Origin: an uncultured Dehalococcoidia bacterium | GTDB taxonomy: Bacteria > Chloroflexota > Dehalococcoidia > Lucifugimonadales > G958296245 | Assembly: GCA_958296245.1 (NCBI GenBank) | Contig: OY282458.1 | Span: 1,114,440 to 1,178,439 of the forward strand | Length of the DNA: 64,000 bases | Reading direction: 5' to 3' | Part shown: positions 1 to 8,810 of the stretch, piece by piece | Layout of the letters: each line of letters opens with the position of its first letter | Numbering within the stretch: the first letter of the stretch is position 1 | Translations under genes and position numbers: made by a program | Notes under the pieces: generated by a model | What the model was told of the DNA's origin: nothing | The model's input: only the letters and a program-made list of their open reading frames with translations | Databases searched by the model: none

Positions 1-271
1 TTACCGCGCTGCCTCCGATGCTTGGGCGTATGTCGGCGAGCACCTCATGGATGCTTTGGGGCTTCACTGCGAGGACCGCCAAGCCCGCGCCGTCCAGCGC
101 TTCGGAGTTGTCGGCGCTGGCGGCCACGCCGTACTCGCCGGCCAAGTGTCGCCGGCGTGACTCCAGGGGTTCGCCGACCCTTACGTCCTCGGGCCGGGCC
201 AAGTCTGCGTCGAGGATGCCTCTGATCATGACCTCGGCCATGACGCCCCCGCCTACGAAACCTATCCGCAT
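1..271 (-). CDS. proC: pyrroline-5-carboxylate reductase, N-terminal part (cut by window edge)
   Basis: The minus strand from 271 reads MRIGFVGGGVMAEVMIRGIL and stays open to base 1, giving about 90 residues. The GFVGGGVMAE segment is the Rossmann dinucleotide-binding loop of P5C reductases, and LAVLAVKPQ near residue 70 is the second conserved block of this family. The enzyme makes proline from pyrroline-5-carboxylate with NAD(P)H in the cytoplasm. The ATG lies 15 bases after the pdxA stop, so it is probably cotranscribed with pdxA. The catalytic C-terminal helices lie outside the window. The family assignment is firm; the substrate is the family default. Confidence 0.85.
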   Translation of the reverse strand, partial: MRIGFVGGGVMAEVMIRGILDADLARPEDVRVGEPLESRRRHLAGEYGVAASADNSEALDGAGLAVLAVKPQSIHEVLADIRPSIGGSAV

Positions 272-286
272 ACCCTAAACCTCGCG

Positions 287-1300
287 CTATGCCAGCTTCG
301 ACTCGCGCGCCAGTCCTACCGCCACCCTGATGGCCTCTCGCATACCCTCGTGGTCGGCGACGCCCTTGCCCGCAATGTCGAAGGCCGTGCCGTGGTCTAC
401 CGAAGTGCGTACGAAAGGCAGCCCCAGGTTCACGCTGACGCTCTGGGCCCAGTTGTGTACCTTGATGGGGATGTGGCCCTGGTCGTGGTACATCGCTAGG
501 ACCACGTCGAACTTGCCGTTGATCGCCTGGTTGAAGACGGTGTCCGGCGGCACTGGGCCCGCGGCGCTTACTCCCCGGTCCCGCGCGTCCCTGACGGCGG
601 GCGCGATGTGTTCCTGCTCCTCGCTCCCGATCAGTCCGCCGTCGCTGGCGTGGGGATTCAGGGCGGCGACGCCGATCCGGGGCGACGCGAAGCCCCATTT
701 TCTGAAGTGTTCGTCGGTGAGCATGATCTTGGCGAGCACGTTTTCCCTGGTGGCGTAGTCGCATGCGACTCGCAGGGACTTGTGGGTGGTGAGGTGGACG
801 ACGCGGAGCACGTCGGCCACCAGCATGGTGGCGACCTCCTTTGCGCCGGTCTGGCTCTGGAATATCTCCATGTGGCCGATGTCCTTGTGACCGGCCAGGC
901 CGCAAGCCTCCTTGTTTATCGGCGCGGTGACGAGTGCGCCTACCAGCCCCGACGACGCCATCTCGCCGGCTTGGCGGACCCACTCCACCGAGGCCCTGCC
1001 GGCCACCGCCGATACGCGCCCAACGGACACGCTGCCGTAATCCAGATTTCCAACGTCAAGCACGTCCACGGCGCCAGGCTCGCCGACTATACCGCTCAGA
1101 TCCGCAGCTTTCCTAACCGCTGCCCGGTTGTCGAAGAGAGCAAAGGCGGCCTTCATGGCGTCGGCGTTTCCGACGACGAAGGGGCGGCAACGTTCGTACA
1201 TCCGCGGGTCCGCAAGGGCCTTGGCGGTTACTTCGGGGCCTATGCCCGCCGGGTCGCCCATAGTGATAGCTACGTATGGCCGGTTGCCGTTCGATCTCAT
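287..1300 (-). CDS. pdxA: 4-hydroxythreonine-4-phosphate dehydrogenase family protein (PdxA)
   Basis: 337 residues from the ATG at 1300, normal for PdxA. The frame stays open another 43 codons upstream, but that extension has no family resemblance and the family N-terminus (PYVAITMGDPAGIGPE) begins just after this ATG. Metal-ligand histidines are visible in HLTTHKSLR and HDQGHIPIK. PdxA oxidises 4-phospho-hydroxythreonine in pyridoxal phosphate synthesis; PdxA2 relatives work in catabolism of four-carbon sugar acids together with a kinase. The neighbouring sugar kinase and Asp-box genes make the catabolic role plausible, but the sequence alone does not decide. The gene follows the kinase after 189 bases and precedes proC. 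Confidence 0.9.
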   Translation of the reverse strand: MRSNGNRPYVAITMGDPAGIGPEVTAKALADPRMYERCRPFVVGNADAMKAAFALFDNRAAVRKAADLSGIVGEPGAVDVLDVGNLDYGSVSVGRVSAVAGRASVEWVRQAGEMASSGLVGALVTAPINKEACGLAGHKDIGHMEIFQSQTGAKEVATMLVADVLRVVHLTTHKSLRVACDYATRENVLAKIMLTDEHFRKWGFASPRIGVAALNPHASDGGLIGSEEQEHIAPAVRDARDRGVSAAGPVPPDTVFNQAINGKFDVVLAMYHDQGHIPIKVHNWAQSVSVNLGLPFVRTSVDHGTAFDIAGKGVADHEGMREAIRVAVGLARESKLA

Positions 1301-1489
1301 ATCCTGCCGGTTCCCTGCCTCAGGAAACGCTTTGCATCCCGTGGGCGTCGTTCGGGAGCTGTTTCCGAAGTTTGGAGTATGCCGCCCTGATTCCCGATGC
1401 CGCGTTGCCGTAGCCATCCCAACCTTCACGCCGCCCAGCGACCCCCATTATACGGGATTGCTGCGACGCTGTGACGGCTGCGCCCGGGG

Positions 1490-2434
1490 TTATGCGGGGA
1501 GTGTATGCACGGTAGGCATCAGGTCCTCCACCTCCGCGCGCGCGGGCTGGCTCAATATGGCGCCGCGCCCGCCGACTTTGATGCCGGCGGCGGCCACACC
1601 CCATCTCGCGGCCTCGAAGAAGTCCGCGCCCTGCGCCAGCCTGTGCAGCAGGCCGCCGGCGAAGGCGTCGCCGGCGCCGGTCGTGTCCACCACTCCCCGG
1701 GGCGCCACGGCGGGAATGGCTCGCCTCCCGTTCGGCGTCGCGGCGAGCACCCCCAAGGGGCCTCTCTTCAGCGCAACGTTCTTCGCTCCAAGGTCTTGGA
1801 AGTATGCCACGGCGTCCCTTTCGTCGCCGATGCCGGTCAGCTCCAGTGTCTCTTCGGGGAAGCTGGGAAGCACGACGTCCGCGAACGGCATGACCTCCAT
1901 CATGGCGTCCCGGGCCCGCGCCGGGGACGTTAGGCTGAGCCTCAGGTTCGTGTCGTAGGAGACCAACACCCCCCGCGCCGAGGCTATGCGGACAGCTTCG
2001 AGCACGGCGCTGCGGCAAGTGTCCGAGACGGCCTGGAGTATTCCGCTGACGTGCAAGACCTTGGCTTCCCCGAGGTAGTCGGGGTCCAGGTCCTGGGCCG
2101 TCATGGCGCTGGCCGCGCTGCCGCTGCGGTAGTAGAGGAAGTCGCGCCCTCCGTCGGGCAACTGCGTTACGAAGTGTACGCCGGTGAATCCGGGGCCGCG
2201 CCTCGAGGCGGACGTGTCGATCCCCTGGGCGCTCCACTCCCGCAGTAGGTAGTCGGAGAAGGGGTCTTCCGCCAGGCGGGTTACGAACCCGCAGGACGAT
2301 CCGAGCTTGGACGCCATGAACATCGCGTTCATGGTGTCGCCGGCGAATGCCTTCCGGTAGGACTGCGCGTCGGCGATCGGATCGTCGCTGAAGAGTTCGA
2401 TCATGCACTCGCCCAGAGCAACTATGTCAGGCAA
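1490..2434 (-). CDS. PfkB-family sugar kinase, 2-dehydro-3-deoxygluconokinase-like
   Basis: 314 residues, the usual size for ribokinase/PfkB kinases. It has the N-terminal GECMIELF block, NxRxxxW-like substrate residues (DTNLRLSL) and the C-terminal PfkB signature DTTGAGDAFAGG, whose Asp is the catalytic base. The overall pattern is closest to KDG kinases, which phosphorylate 2-keto-3-deoxygluconate, but other sugar acids are possible. The start is a TTG at 2434, chosen because the family N-terminus (DIVALGECM) begins two residues later and no ATG fits; no clear Shine-Dalgarno is seen. It is divergent from the Asp-box genes at 2600 and may share a regulatory gap with them. Confidence 0.85.
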   Translation of the reverse strand: MPDIVALGECMIELFSDDPIADAQSYRKAFAGDTMNAMFMASKLGSSCGFVTRLAEDPFSDYLLREWSAQGIDTSASRRGPGFTGVHFVTQLPDGGRDFLYYRSGSAASAMTAQDLDPDYLGEAKVLHVSGILQAVSDTCRSAVLEAVRIASARGVLVSYDTNLRLSLTSPARARDAMMEVMPFADVVLPSFPEETLELTGIGDERDAVAYFQDLGAKNVALKRGPLGVLAATPNGRRAIPAVAPRGVVDTTGAGDAFAGGLLHRLAQGADFFEAARWGVAAAGIKVGGRGAILSQPARAEVEDLMPTVHTLPA

Positions 2435-2599
2435 CTTGTATCACCGGAATCAGGACGCCCTCTGCATTCGCCGCAACTTGCCACTGCCTGCCGACTATGA
2501 GAACATTCTACTCCCAATCATAGACAACCTCGCGGGGTACGGAGTCTCTGATCCATCCCACGGGTGAGTATAAGGTCGTGGAGTGCAAGGGAGGCCGAA

Positions 2600-3694
2600 A
2601 TGAGCCTGAGCGACAGCGTTTGGACCGATCCCAGATGCACCGTGCTGGACCTGCCCAGGGGTATGCGCGGCCCGTTCGTCGACGACGGAAACGGGGGGAT
2701 CCTGACTGCCAGGGGCAATCAGGTGCAGACCAGCGCCGACGGCGGCAAGACTTGGTCAGCGCCGCGCACCATGTACGACGGTCCCGGGCCTGGGATCCCG
2801 GGCGGCGGGCTGCTCCAGCGGACCAAGGACGGCGTGATCGTCTACGTCTTTAACGATTCGAGCACGGTCAGATGGAAGTGGCTAACCGAGCAGGGCGAGC
2901 CGGCCGCCAACATTCGGATCGACGTGTGGTCGGTCCGAAGCTTGGACGGCGGCAAGACCTGGGTGGATAGGCAGTTGGTGCAAGCCGGGTACTGCGGCGG
3001 TCTCATCACCATGATCCAGGCCAGCTCTGGCGAGATAGTCGTACCCGTCCAGGACATGTACCGGGAACCGGGCAGGAACGTCACTCAGACCTACGTTTCG
3101 CCGGACGACGGCGCCTCTTGGACGCGCAGCAACACGATAGACCTGGGCGGCAACGGCGACCACGACGGCGCCTACGAAGCGACGCTGACCGAGCTTCGTG
3201 ACGGCAGGCTGTGGATGCTCATACGGACCAACTGGGACCGCTTCTGGGAGGCGTTCTCCGACGACGTCGGGCGCTCGTGGCGTACCATTAGGCCCAGCAA
3301 CATCGACATGAGCAGCACGCCGGGCTACATAACCCGCCTCTCCAGCGGCAGGCTGGCTCTGGTGTGGAACAGGCTCTATCCCAGGGGCCTGACGTACTAC
3401 GCCAGGATAAGGGGCCGGTTCTCGGCGACGCCGACAGTCTTCCAGAGGGATGAGATGTCAATCGCCTTCTCCGAGGACGACGGCTGCACTTGGACGCCTT
3501 CGCAGGTCATAGCTAAGGCGGACCCGGGCGCCAAGCCCCTGGTATTGGACGACGGACAGGAGATCAACATGCAGGGCCTGTCATATCCGTTGCTCTTCGA
3601 GCGCGCCCCCGGCGAGATATGGGTCACTACCAACTTCCAAGGGCATCTGCGCGTCAGCTTGCGGGAAGCGGAGTTCCTAGGATCGACGGCATGA
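2600..3694 (+). CDS. Asp-box (BNR) sialidase-like protein 1 of 3
   Basis: 364 residues. The ATG at 2600 is preferred over one at 2564 because GGAGG sits six bases upstream of it. Five Asp boxes (S-x-D-x-G-x-T-W) are seen: TSADGGKTW, VRSLDGGKTW, VSPDDGASW, FSDDVGRSW and FSEDDGCTW, which predicts a six-bladed sialidase-type propeller. There is no signal peptide, so it is probably cytoplasmic. It is clearly paralogous to the next two genes, with shared blocks such as GYCGG/AxI, HDGAxEA, LIRTxWDRFWEA and RLSSGRLALVWNRLYP. Sialidase activity is not shown: many proteins annotated this way have other or unknown glycan substrates. Confidence 0.85.
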   Translation: MSLSDSVWTDPRCTVLDLPRGMRGPFVDDGNGGILTARGNQVQTSADGGKTWSAPRTMYDGPGPGIPGGGLLQRTKDGVIVYVFNDSSTVRWKWLTEQGEPAANIRIDVWSVRSLDGGKTWVDRQLVQAGYCGGLITMIQASSGEIVVPVQDMYREPGRNVTQTYVSPDDGASWTRSNTIDLGGNGDHDGAYEATLTELRDGRLWMLIRTNWDRFWEAFSDDVGRSWRTIRPSNIDMSSTPGYITRLSSGRLALVWNRLYPRGLTYYARIRGRFSATPTVFQRDEMSIAFSEDDGCTWTPSQVIAKADPGAKPLVLDDGQEINMQGLSYPLLFERAPGEIWVTTNFQGHLRVSLREAEFLGSTA

Positions 3695-3706
3695 TGAGGG
3701 TAGTCA

Positions 3707-3735
3707 GGCCGGTCGCGAGAATTATCCAACCGGCC
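3707..3735. terminator. possible hairpin between Asp-box genes 1 and 2
   Basis: GGCCGGT at 3707-3713 is repeated inverted as ACCGGCC at 3729-3735, giving a 7-bp stem with a 15-base loop. There is no T-run, so factor-independent termination is doubtful; it may only mark the gene boundary. Confidence 0.25.
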
Positions 3736-3774
3736 GGTAGAGGCGCCGGGCGCGCCAAGAACGGAGGTTGACCT

Positions 3775-4863
3775 ATGGACGTAAGAGGGACGGGCCGCTG
3801 GATTCATCCTAAGGCTGCTGAGTTGGACATGCCCCTGGGCGTCGTGGGGCCTTTCGTCGAGCTGAGCGGCGGCGGCCTCATGATCGTCGAGCCGACTGGC
3901 GCCCGGACCAGCGATGACGACGGCAAGACCTGGTCGGAGCCCAGGCCGGTTACTGTCGGCCTCAAGTCGGGCATGGCGGAGGGCGGCATGTTGCTCAGGA
4001 CCAGAGACGGCGCCATCATCCTCATGTACGTCGACCGCAGCAACTTCTATTGGGTCTGGGATGACGCCACCGGGAAGCCCGCGGACAACGTCAGGGGCGA
4101 CGTGTGGTCGATTCGAAGCCTGGACGAGGGTAAGACGTGGACCGATCGTCAAATGGTCATGCAGGGCTACTGCGGCGCCATAATCACGATAATCCAGACC
4201 AGCACCGGCGAGGTCGTGGCGCCGGTGCAGAGGCTCTTATACGATCCCGGCCGCCATGCCACGTCCACCTACGTCTCCGCAGACGACGGCGCCAGTTGGA
4301 CGAACAGCAACACCATCGACCTCGGCGGGCACGGCCACCACGACGGCGCCTTCGAGGCAACGCTCGCCGAGCTCAAGGATGGGCGTTTGTTGATGCTGAT
4401 ACGCACCACGTTGGACAGGTTCTGGGAAGCATACTCGGAGGACAAGGGGCGCTCGTGGCTAGAGCTCAGGCCCTCCGACATCGACGCCAGCAACGCGCCC
4501 GGATACATGGCGCGCCTCTCCAGCGGGCGGCTGGCCCTGGTGTGGAACCGGCTTTACCCCCAGGGCGCGGCCATGACTCCCAGGCGCTCCGGGCAAGCCA
4601 CCCAGGCGGCGGCCAGCAACCACCGTGACGAGCTCTCCATCGCCTTCTCGGAAGACGAGGGGCAGAGTTGGTCTGCGCCGGTGGTCTTCGCCCGCAATCC
4701 GCGCCACCCAGGCAAGATGACACTGCCCGACGGCAGGGAGATGTGGGCGGGCGGGATCTCGTACCCCAAGATATTCGAGCGGCGGCCTGGGGAGCTGTGG
4801 ATCACCACCGGTTTCCAGGGCCATCTTCGGATCAGCATCCAAGAGAGCGACTTCGTCGATTAG
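3775..4863 (+). CDS. Asp-box (BNR) sialidase-like protein 2 of 3
   Basis: 362 residues, with ATG preceded by GGAGG about nine bases upstream. Five Asp boxes: TSDDDGKTW, IRSLDEGKTW, VSADDGASW, YSEDKGRSW and FSEDEGQSW. No signal peptide or membrane segment. It shares long collinear blocks with its neighbours at 2600 and 5030 (GYCGAIITI, HHDGAFEATL, TTGFQGHLRIS), so the trio arose by tandem duplication and has since diverged. The gaps between the genes (80 and 166 bases) and the separate ribosome binding sites allow cotranscription but do not prove it. Substrate unknown. Confidence 0.85.
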   Translation: MDVRGTGRWIHPKAAELDMPLGVVGPFVELSGGGLMIVEPTGARTSDDDGKTWSEPRPVTVGLKSGMAEGGMLLRTRDGAIILMYVDRSNFYWVWDDATGKPADNVRGDVWSIRSLDEGKTWTDRQMVMQGYCGAIITIIQTSTGEVVAPVQRLLYDPGRHATSTYVSADDGASWTNSNTIDLGGHGHHDGAFEATLAELKDGRLLMLIRTTLDRFWEAYSEDKGRSWLELRPSDIDASNAPGYMARLSSGRLALVWNRLYPQGAAMTPRRSGQATQAAASNHRDELSIAFSEDEGQSWSAPVVFARNPRHPGKMTLPDGREMWAGGISYPKIFERRPGELWITTGFQGHLRISIQESDFVD

Positions 4864-4916
4864 CAGGCTAGGAAATATGAGACGTGCAGAGGGGAATCGC
4901 CCCCTTTGCCGGGAGT

Positions 4917-4940
4917 CTGAGGGTGTCCCTCAGATATAAT
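4917..4940. promoter_or_regulatory. perfect palindrome abutting a TATAAT box
   Basis: CTGAGGG-TGT-CCCTCAG (4917-4933) is a perfect 7-bp inverted repeat. TATAAT begins one base later (4935-4940), 90 bases before the third Asp-box gene. No good -35 is visible at 17 bases. The arrangement fits an operator overlapping a promoter, or a terminator stem for the gene before; it lacks a T-run. Confidence 0.35.
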
Positions 4941-5029
4941 CTATTCCCATTCCCAGGCGGGAAGGGAGGGCTGCAAGGAACCGGAAGCGTTTTCCCGCAG
5001 CCGTTAGGTCAGACAGGAGGAATTTAGGA

Positions 5030-6070
5030 ATGTCTCCAAACAAGAGATGGATGGACCCGCGGTGCAAAGTCCTGGACATGCCCTATGGCGGGCGCTTCGT
5101 GGAACTGAGCGACGGCCGCCTGTTCACGGTGCAGAACAACACCACCCTTTACAGCAGCGACGACGGCAAGACCTGGGAGGACAGGGGCCCGGTCTATACG
5201 GGCCGCAAGCCTGGGGTCCCGGGGTCGGGTCCCATGATCAAGACCGAGGACGGGGTGATCGTTCTGCTCTACGCCGACATGAGCACCTTCAAGTCGTCGT
5301 CGCGGGGCTGGGTCGACGCAACCGGCAAAGCCCCCGACGACGTTCGCCTCGACGTGTGGAGCATCCGCAGCCTGGACGAAGGGGCGACCTGGCAAGACCG
5401 TCACCGCATCCTGGAGGGTTACTGCGGCGCCATGATCAACATGATCCAGATGAGCCGCAACGGTCCCATCGTCGCGCCGGTACAGGACCTGTGGTACGAC
5501 CCAGACCGCAACGTCCAACCGGTCTTTACGTCCGGCGACAACGGCAAGTCCTGGACCAAGAGCAACGTGATCGACCTGGGCGGCCACGGACACCACGACG
5601 GCGCTATGGAGTCGATCGTGATCGAGCTAAACGACCGCCGCGTCTGGATGCTCATCCGTACGAACTGGGACTACTTCTGGGAAGCCTACTCGATGGACGA
5701 GGGCCTGTCGTGGCGGATAATCCAGCCGACGACTATCGACGCCAGCAGCGCCCCCGGCTACATCCTCAGGCTGGCCAGCGGGCGCATCGTGTTGGTCTGG
5801 AACCGTCTCTACCCCGTGGGGCGAGACAGCTACCAGAGGCGCGCCGGCGCCTACTCCAACGTTGCGGGCAGTTGGCACCGCGAGGAGCTGTCCATAGCTT
5901 TCTCGGAAGACGACGGCAAGTCGTGGACCGATCCCGTGGTGCTGGCTAAGGAGGAAACCGGGCTGTCGTATCCTTACATCTTCGAGCGCCGCCCCGGCGA
6001 GATCTGGATAACGACCGGCTTCCAGGGAGCCCTACAGGTCGCTATCAGGGAAGAGGACTGGGTGGGATAA
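5030..6070 (+). CDS. Asp-box (BNR) sialidase-like protein 3 of 3
   Basis: 346 residues with a strong AGGAGG upstream. Asp boxes: YSSDDGKTW, IRSLDEGATW, TSGDNGKSW, YSMDEGLSW and FSEDDGKSW. It is the shortest of the trio and lacks an insertion before the last blade that the other two carry. It has no export signal. The aldolase-like gene follows after 30 bases, so the two are probably one transcript. That suggests the Asp-box proteins act in a small-molecule catabolic pathway rather than on host glycans, but this is inference from gene order. Confidence 0.85.
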   Translation: MSPNKRWMDPRCKVLDMPYGGRFVELSDGRLFTVQNNTTLYSSDDGKTWEDRGPVYTGRKPGVPGSGPMIKTEDGVIVLLYADMSTFKSSSRGWVDATGKAPDDVRLDVWSIRSLDEGATWQDRHRILEGYCGAMINMIQMSRNGPIVAPVQDLWYDPDRNVQPVFTSGDNGKSWTKSNVIDLGGHGHHDGAMESIVIELNDRRVWMLIRTNWDYFWEAYSMDEGLSWRIIQPTTIDASSAPGYILRLASGRIVLVWNRLYPVGRDSYQRRAGAYSNVAGSWHREELSIAFSEDDGKSWTDPVVLAKEETGLSYPYIFERRPGEIWITTGFQGALQVAIREEDWVG

Positions 6071-6100
6071 CCGCCCCGCGAGGGAATAGCGGAGAACGTA

Positions 6101-7198
6101 ATGGACACGTACCGCCCACTGCCCGGCACGCCGATCGAAGAGTTGGACACGCCGTGTCTGCTGGTCGATCTGGACGCCGTGGAGAACAACTACCGCGTGG
6201 TGGCGGAGACGTACCGCGGCACAGTGTGCAAGATGCGCCAGCACACGAAGAACATCAAGAGCCCCAGGCTGGCGCGGATGCAGATCGACGCGGGCGGCAC
6301 GGTGGGCGGGGTCTGCACGGCCAAGGTTTCGGAGGCCGAGGTGATGGTCGAGGGCGGCGTCGCCGACGTGCTCGTCGCCAATCAGGTCGTCCGCAGGGAT
6401 AAGATCGCCCGGCTCTGCGCCCTTGGGCGCCGCGCCGACGTGAAGGTCTGCGTTGACAACGCCGATAACCTGCGCGACCTGTCCGAGACCGCGGCGGCGC
6501 ATGGCGTCTCCATCGGCGTGCTCGTCGAGATACACACCGGCATGGGGCGCGCCGGGGCCCGCAGCCCGGAGCAGGCCGTGGCCCTGGCGAAGCTGGCTCA
6601 AAGGCTCCCGGGCATCGAGTTCAAAGGCGTCATGAGCCATCAGAGCTCGGAGGAGAAGGACCGCGAGGCGCGCGCAATCATAGCGCGGGAGTACATCCAG
6701 ATATGCCTGGACGCCGCCGCCGCCGTGGCGGCGGCGGGCATCCCTGTAGAGATCGTGTCCAGCGGGGAGACGTTCTCGTATGACGCCGCGGCGCGCATAC
6801 CTGGCGTGACCGAGGTCGAGGGCGGCACCTACGCCCTCATGGGCGCCCGGTACAGCTTCATGGAGGAGTTCCAGATAGCCAACAAGGTGCTCTGCACCGT
6901 GATAAGCACCCCGAGCCCCTGCGCGGCCCTTGCCGACGTGGGCGCCCGGGCCATGACCGTGCCAGCGGGAGCCCCCCCTACGGTCGAGGGGAGGCCGGGG
7001 GTCACCGTCGAAAGGCTGCTGGACGAACACACCGTTTTGCGCGTGGATGACGGCGACAGTCTGAGCATAGGCGACAAGCTGACCCTCCTACCGTACTACC
7101 AGGACATGCTGGTGAATCGGTGGGACCAGTTCATCGCGGTTAGCGGCGGCGTGGTGCGGGAGGTGTGGGACATCCCCGGCCGCGGCTGCGCCCAGTAG
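6101..7198 (+). CDS. D-threonine aldolase / D-serine dehydratase-like PLP enzyme
   Basis: 365 residues. The N-terminal part is an alanine-racemase-type PLP barrel; MRQHTKNIKSP (residues 45-55) corresponds to the RPHxKTHK box that carries the PLP lysine. The C-terminal beta domain normally supplies a metal site in a P-x-H-x-C/D motif; here the corresponding segment is PYYQD (331-335), so the usual His appears to be Tyr. Family members cleave D-threonine or other D-3-hydroxy amino acids to glycine and an aldehyde, or dehydrate D-serine. It closes the Asp-box run, 30 bases downstream of the third copy. Family assignment is good; the reaction is uncertain. Confidence 0.8.
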   Translation: MDTYRPLPGTPIEELDTPCLLVDLDAVENNYRVVAETYRGTVCKMRQHTKNIKSPRLARMQIDAGGTVGGVCTAKVSEAEVMVEGGVADVLVANQVVRRDKIARLCALGRRADVKVCVDNADNLRDLSETAAAHGVSIGVLVEIHTGMGRAGARSPEQAVALAKLAQRLPGIEFKGVMSHQSSEEKDREARAIIAREYIQICLDAAAAVAAAGIPVEIVSSGETFSYDAAARIPGVTEVEGGTYALMGARYSFMEEFQIANKVLCTVISTPSPCAALADVGARAMTVPAGAPPTVEGRPGVTVERLLDEHTVLRVDDGDSLSIGDKLTLLPYYQDMLVNRWDQFIAVSGGVVREVWDIPGRGCAQ

Positions 7199-7290
7199 AG
7201 GCCCCAACGACCCCGATCCCCTGAGCGCGTGACCGTCTCTCTAGAGTCGACGTCTCAGAGGTCGTCCCGTGAGCTTCAGCAAGCACAGCT

Positions 7291-8403
7291 TCACTTCCCA
7301 TTCAGCCAACAAATGACTTGCTGCGTCCGATTATAAACCCGGGCCTTTGAGAGGTTCTTGCCCTGTGTCGTCTCTTTCCACAGACCCGCGGCCTTCATTT
7401 TGGTCTCCAGCCAACGCGCAGCCTCGATCTTCTCGTCGCCTGACCAACGCCCCTTGTCGACCTCGATGTATATCGCGGTTATTTCAGGCATCTTCCGGTC
7501 CTGCCGGCTATCGAGCAACTCCTCGATCTGCCTCTCTACCGGGCTGAGCTTTTCACGCGCTTTCGCCTTCTCCTCCCGACGGATGCGTTCCTCACGCTGT
7601 CGGTCAGCTTCGGCGGTCTGCTTCCTGAGCTTGTCGGTCTTGGAGCAGTCTAGAGCAAAGCGTCCGTAGCCGACCGCCGTCTTGGCCCCGGTCCCAGCCC
7701 ACTCCAACGCCTCATGGAGCCACTTCTTCACCATCTCCACGTCCGCCTTCGCCACTCCGCCGCGAGGCATGACGCCGAACAGGAACGATGTCCCAGCAGC
7801 GGTAACCAAGAAGGGGATCGGCGTCGGAGAGCGCCAGTCGCCCGGCGGGTCGTCCGCGGTCCAGCCGGCGTAGTGAGGAGTCATGACGTCGGCTTCGAGC
7901 TGCACGGGTTTGATGGGGATCGCGTCCAAGATGCAAGCCGTTCCCACTTGCCCGCTCGTCCCGAACAGGCGATTGGCAACCTCCTTCGTCACCCCCTCCT
8001 CTTTCGCCCAGGCGCCAATCATTCCCTTGATAGAGCTGCCCGGCAGGTACGGAGCGCCCAGCGTCGGATGCCAGGCGAACCCGTTCTCGACCGGATGACT
8101 GCGCCCCAGGCCCGTCACAAAGCGCGACTCCGCAGTGAGGACCGCACACGTCCCGCCGCGTCCCTCGACGAGACGCACCATCCGCAACGCGCTCTCCTCG
8201 ATCTGGTCTTTCGAGCCAACGGTTCCACGAGTGAGGGTTCGAATCCACTCGAGTTTTGAGTTGCGCAGGCCGTCACCCGACATGCTCCACGAATCGCCTT
8301 GCTCCCACTCGTTGCAGAACTTGTCGAACCACAAGCCGGCGTGCCCTTCGGCGACGCGCCCAGGCGGTGATGAGCTTGCATTGAGGTACAGCGGCAGGGT
8401 CAT
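7291..8403 (-). CDS. cmr6: type III-B CRISPR RAMP protein Cmr6
   Basis: 370 residues. The ATG at 8403 overlaps the cmr5 stop by four bases (ATGA); the longer open frame upstream only overlaps cmr5. The block ending LPGSSIKGMIGAWA is the RAMP glycine-rich region typical of Cmr6, and the protein has a long charged helical segment before the C-terminus. Cmr6 is a Cas7-family subunit that, with Cmr1, caps the head of the Cmr RNP around the 3' end of the crRNA. It is the last gene of the operon; the 92 bases downstream hold no repeats. Confidence 0.9.
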   Translation of the reverse strand: MTLPLYLNASSSPPGRVAEGHAGLWFDKFCNEWEQGDSWSMSGDGLRNSKLEWIRTLTRGTVGSKDQIEESALRMVRLVEGRGGTCAVLTAESRFVTGLGRSHPVENGFAWHPTLGAPYLPGSSIKGMIGAWAKEEGVTKEVANRLFGTSGQVGTACILDAIPIKPVQLEADVMTPHYAGWTADDPPGDWRSPTPIPFLVTAAGTSFLFGVMPRGGVAKADVEMVKKWLHEALEWAGTGAKTAVGYGRFALDCSKTDKLRKQTAEADRQREERIRREEKAKAREKLSPVERQIEELLDSRQDRKMPEITAIYIEVDKGRWSGDEKIEAARWLETKMKAAGLWKETTQGKNLSKARVYNRTQQVICWLNGK

Positions 8404-8810
8404 TCGCCGCCTCCGTCGTCGGCTGGGAGATAAGCGCGGCAGAACTTCTTGTGCCACTCCAGCCACGCCAAGGCCTCGCCCTGCGCGCGCAGGTAACGCG
8501 ACTGGTCGTTCTTCATGATGGCCGTCAGCAGGTCGGAGGCCGAAGGATATACGCCCCCGTCTTGCCGGCAGAGCCACTGCTTAACGCTGTTGTAAACCGC
8601 TCTGTGCGCCTTTTCTCTATCGTTTGAGGGACTTGGTCCCGATGCGGCGGTTTCCGTAGCCAGCGCCTGTCCCAGCCCGTTCATCAGTATAGACGGCCCC
8701 AGGGAGTCAACATACGAGCGGTACAGTGCCTTGAAATTGTCACCCCTGTTATTCAACTTGTTGACTCGATCCAAGGCGTTCTCCGCGCGCTGCTGTTGGA
8801 TAGTCCTCAC
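8400..8810 (-). CDS. cmr5: type III-B CRISPR small subunit Cmr5 (Cas11)
   Basis: 136 residues, mainly helical, beginning MRTIQQQRAENALDRV, which matches the usual Cmr5 N-terminus (an R-x-x-x-A helix). The family is 120-150 residues. Cmr5 binds along the target RNA as the Cas11-type filament of the complex. It overlaps cmr4 (ATGA at 8807-8810) and cmr6 (8400-8403) by four bases each, so translation is coupled. Assignment rests on position and N-terminal pattern because this subunit is poorly conserved. Confidence 0.85.
   Translation of the reverse strand: MRTIQQQRAENALDRVNKLNNRGDNFKALYRSYVDSLGPSILMNGLGQALATETAASGPSPSNDREKAHRAVYNSVKQWLCRQDGGVYPSASDLLTAIMKNDQSRYLRAQGEALAWLEWHKKFCRAYLPADDGGGE

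Noticed and set aside
45-983. 312-codon Arg-rich minus-strand frame
   Set aside because: It overlaps pdxA and proC in another frame and has the Arg/Gly/Pro bias of an out-of-frame GC-rich sequence.
7199-7290. Possible CRISPR array downstream of cmr6
   Set aside because: The gap is only 92 bases and has no repeated sequence.
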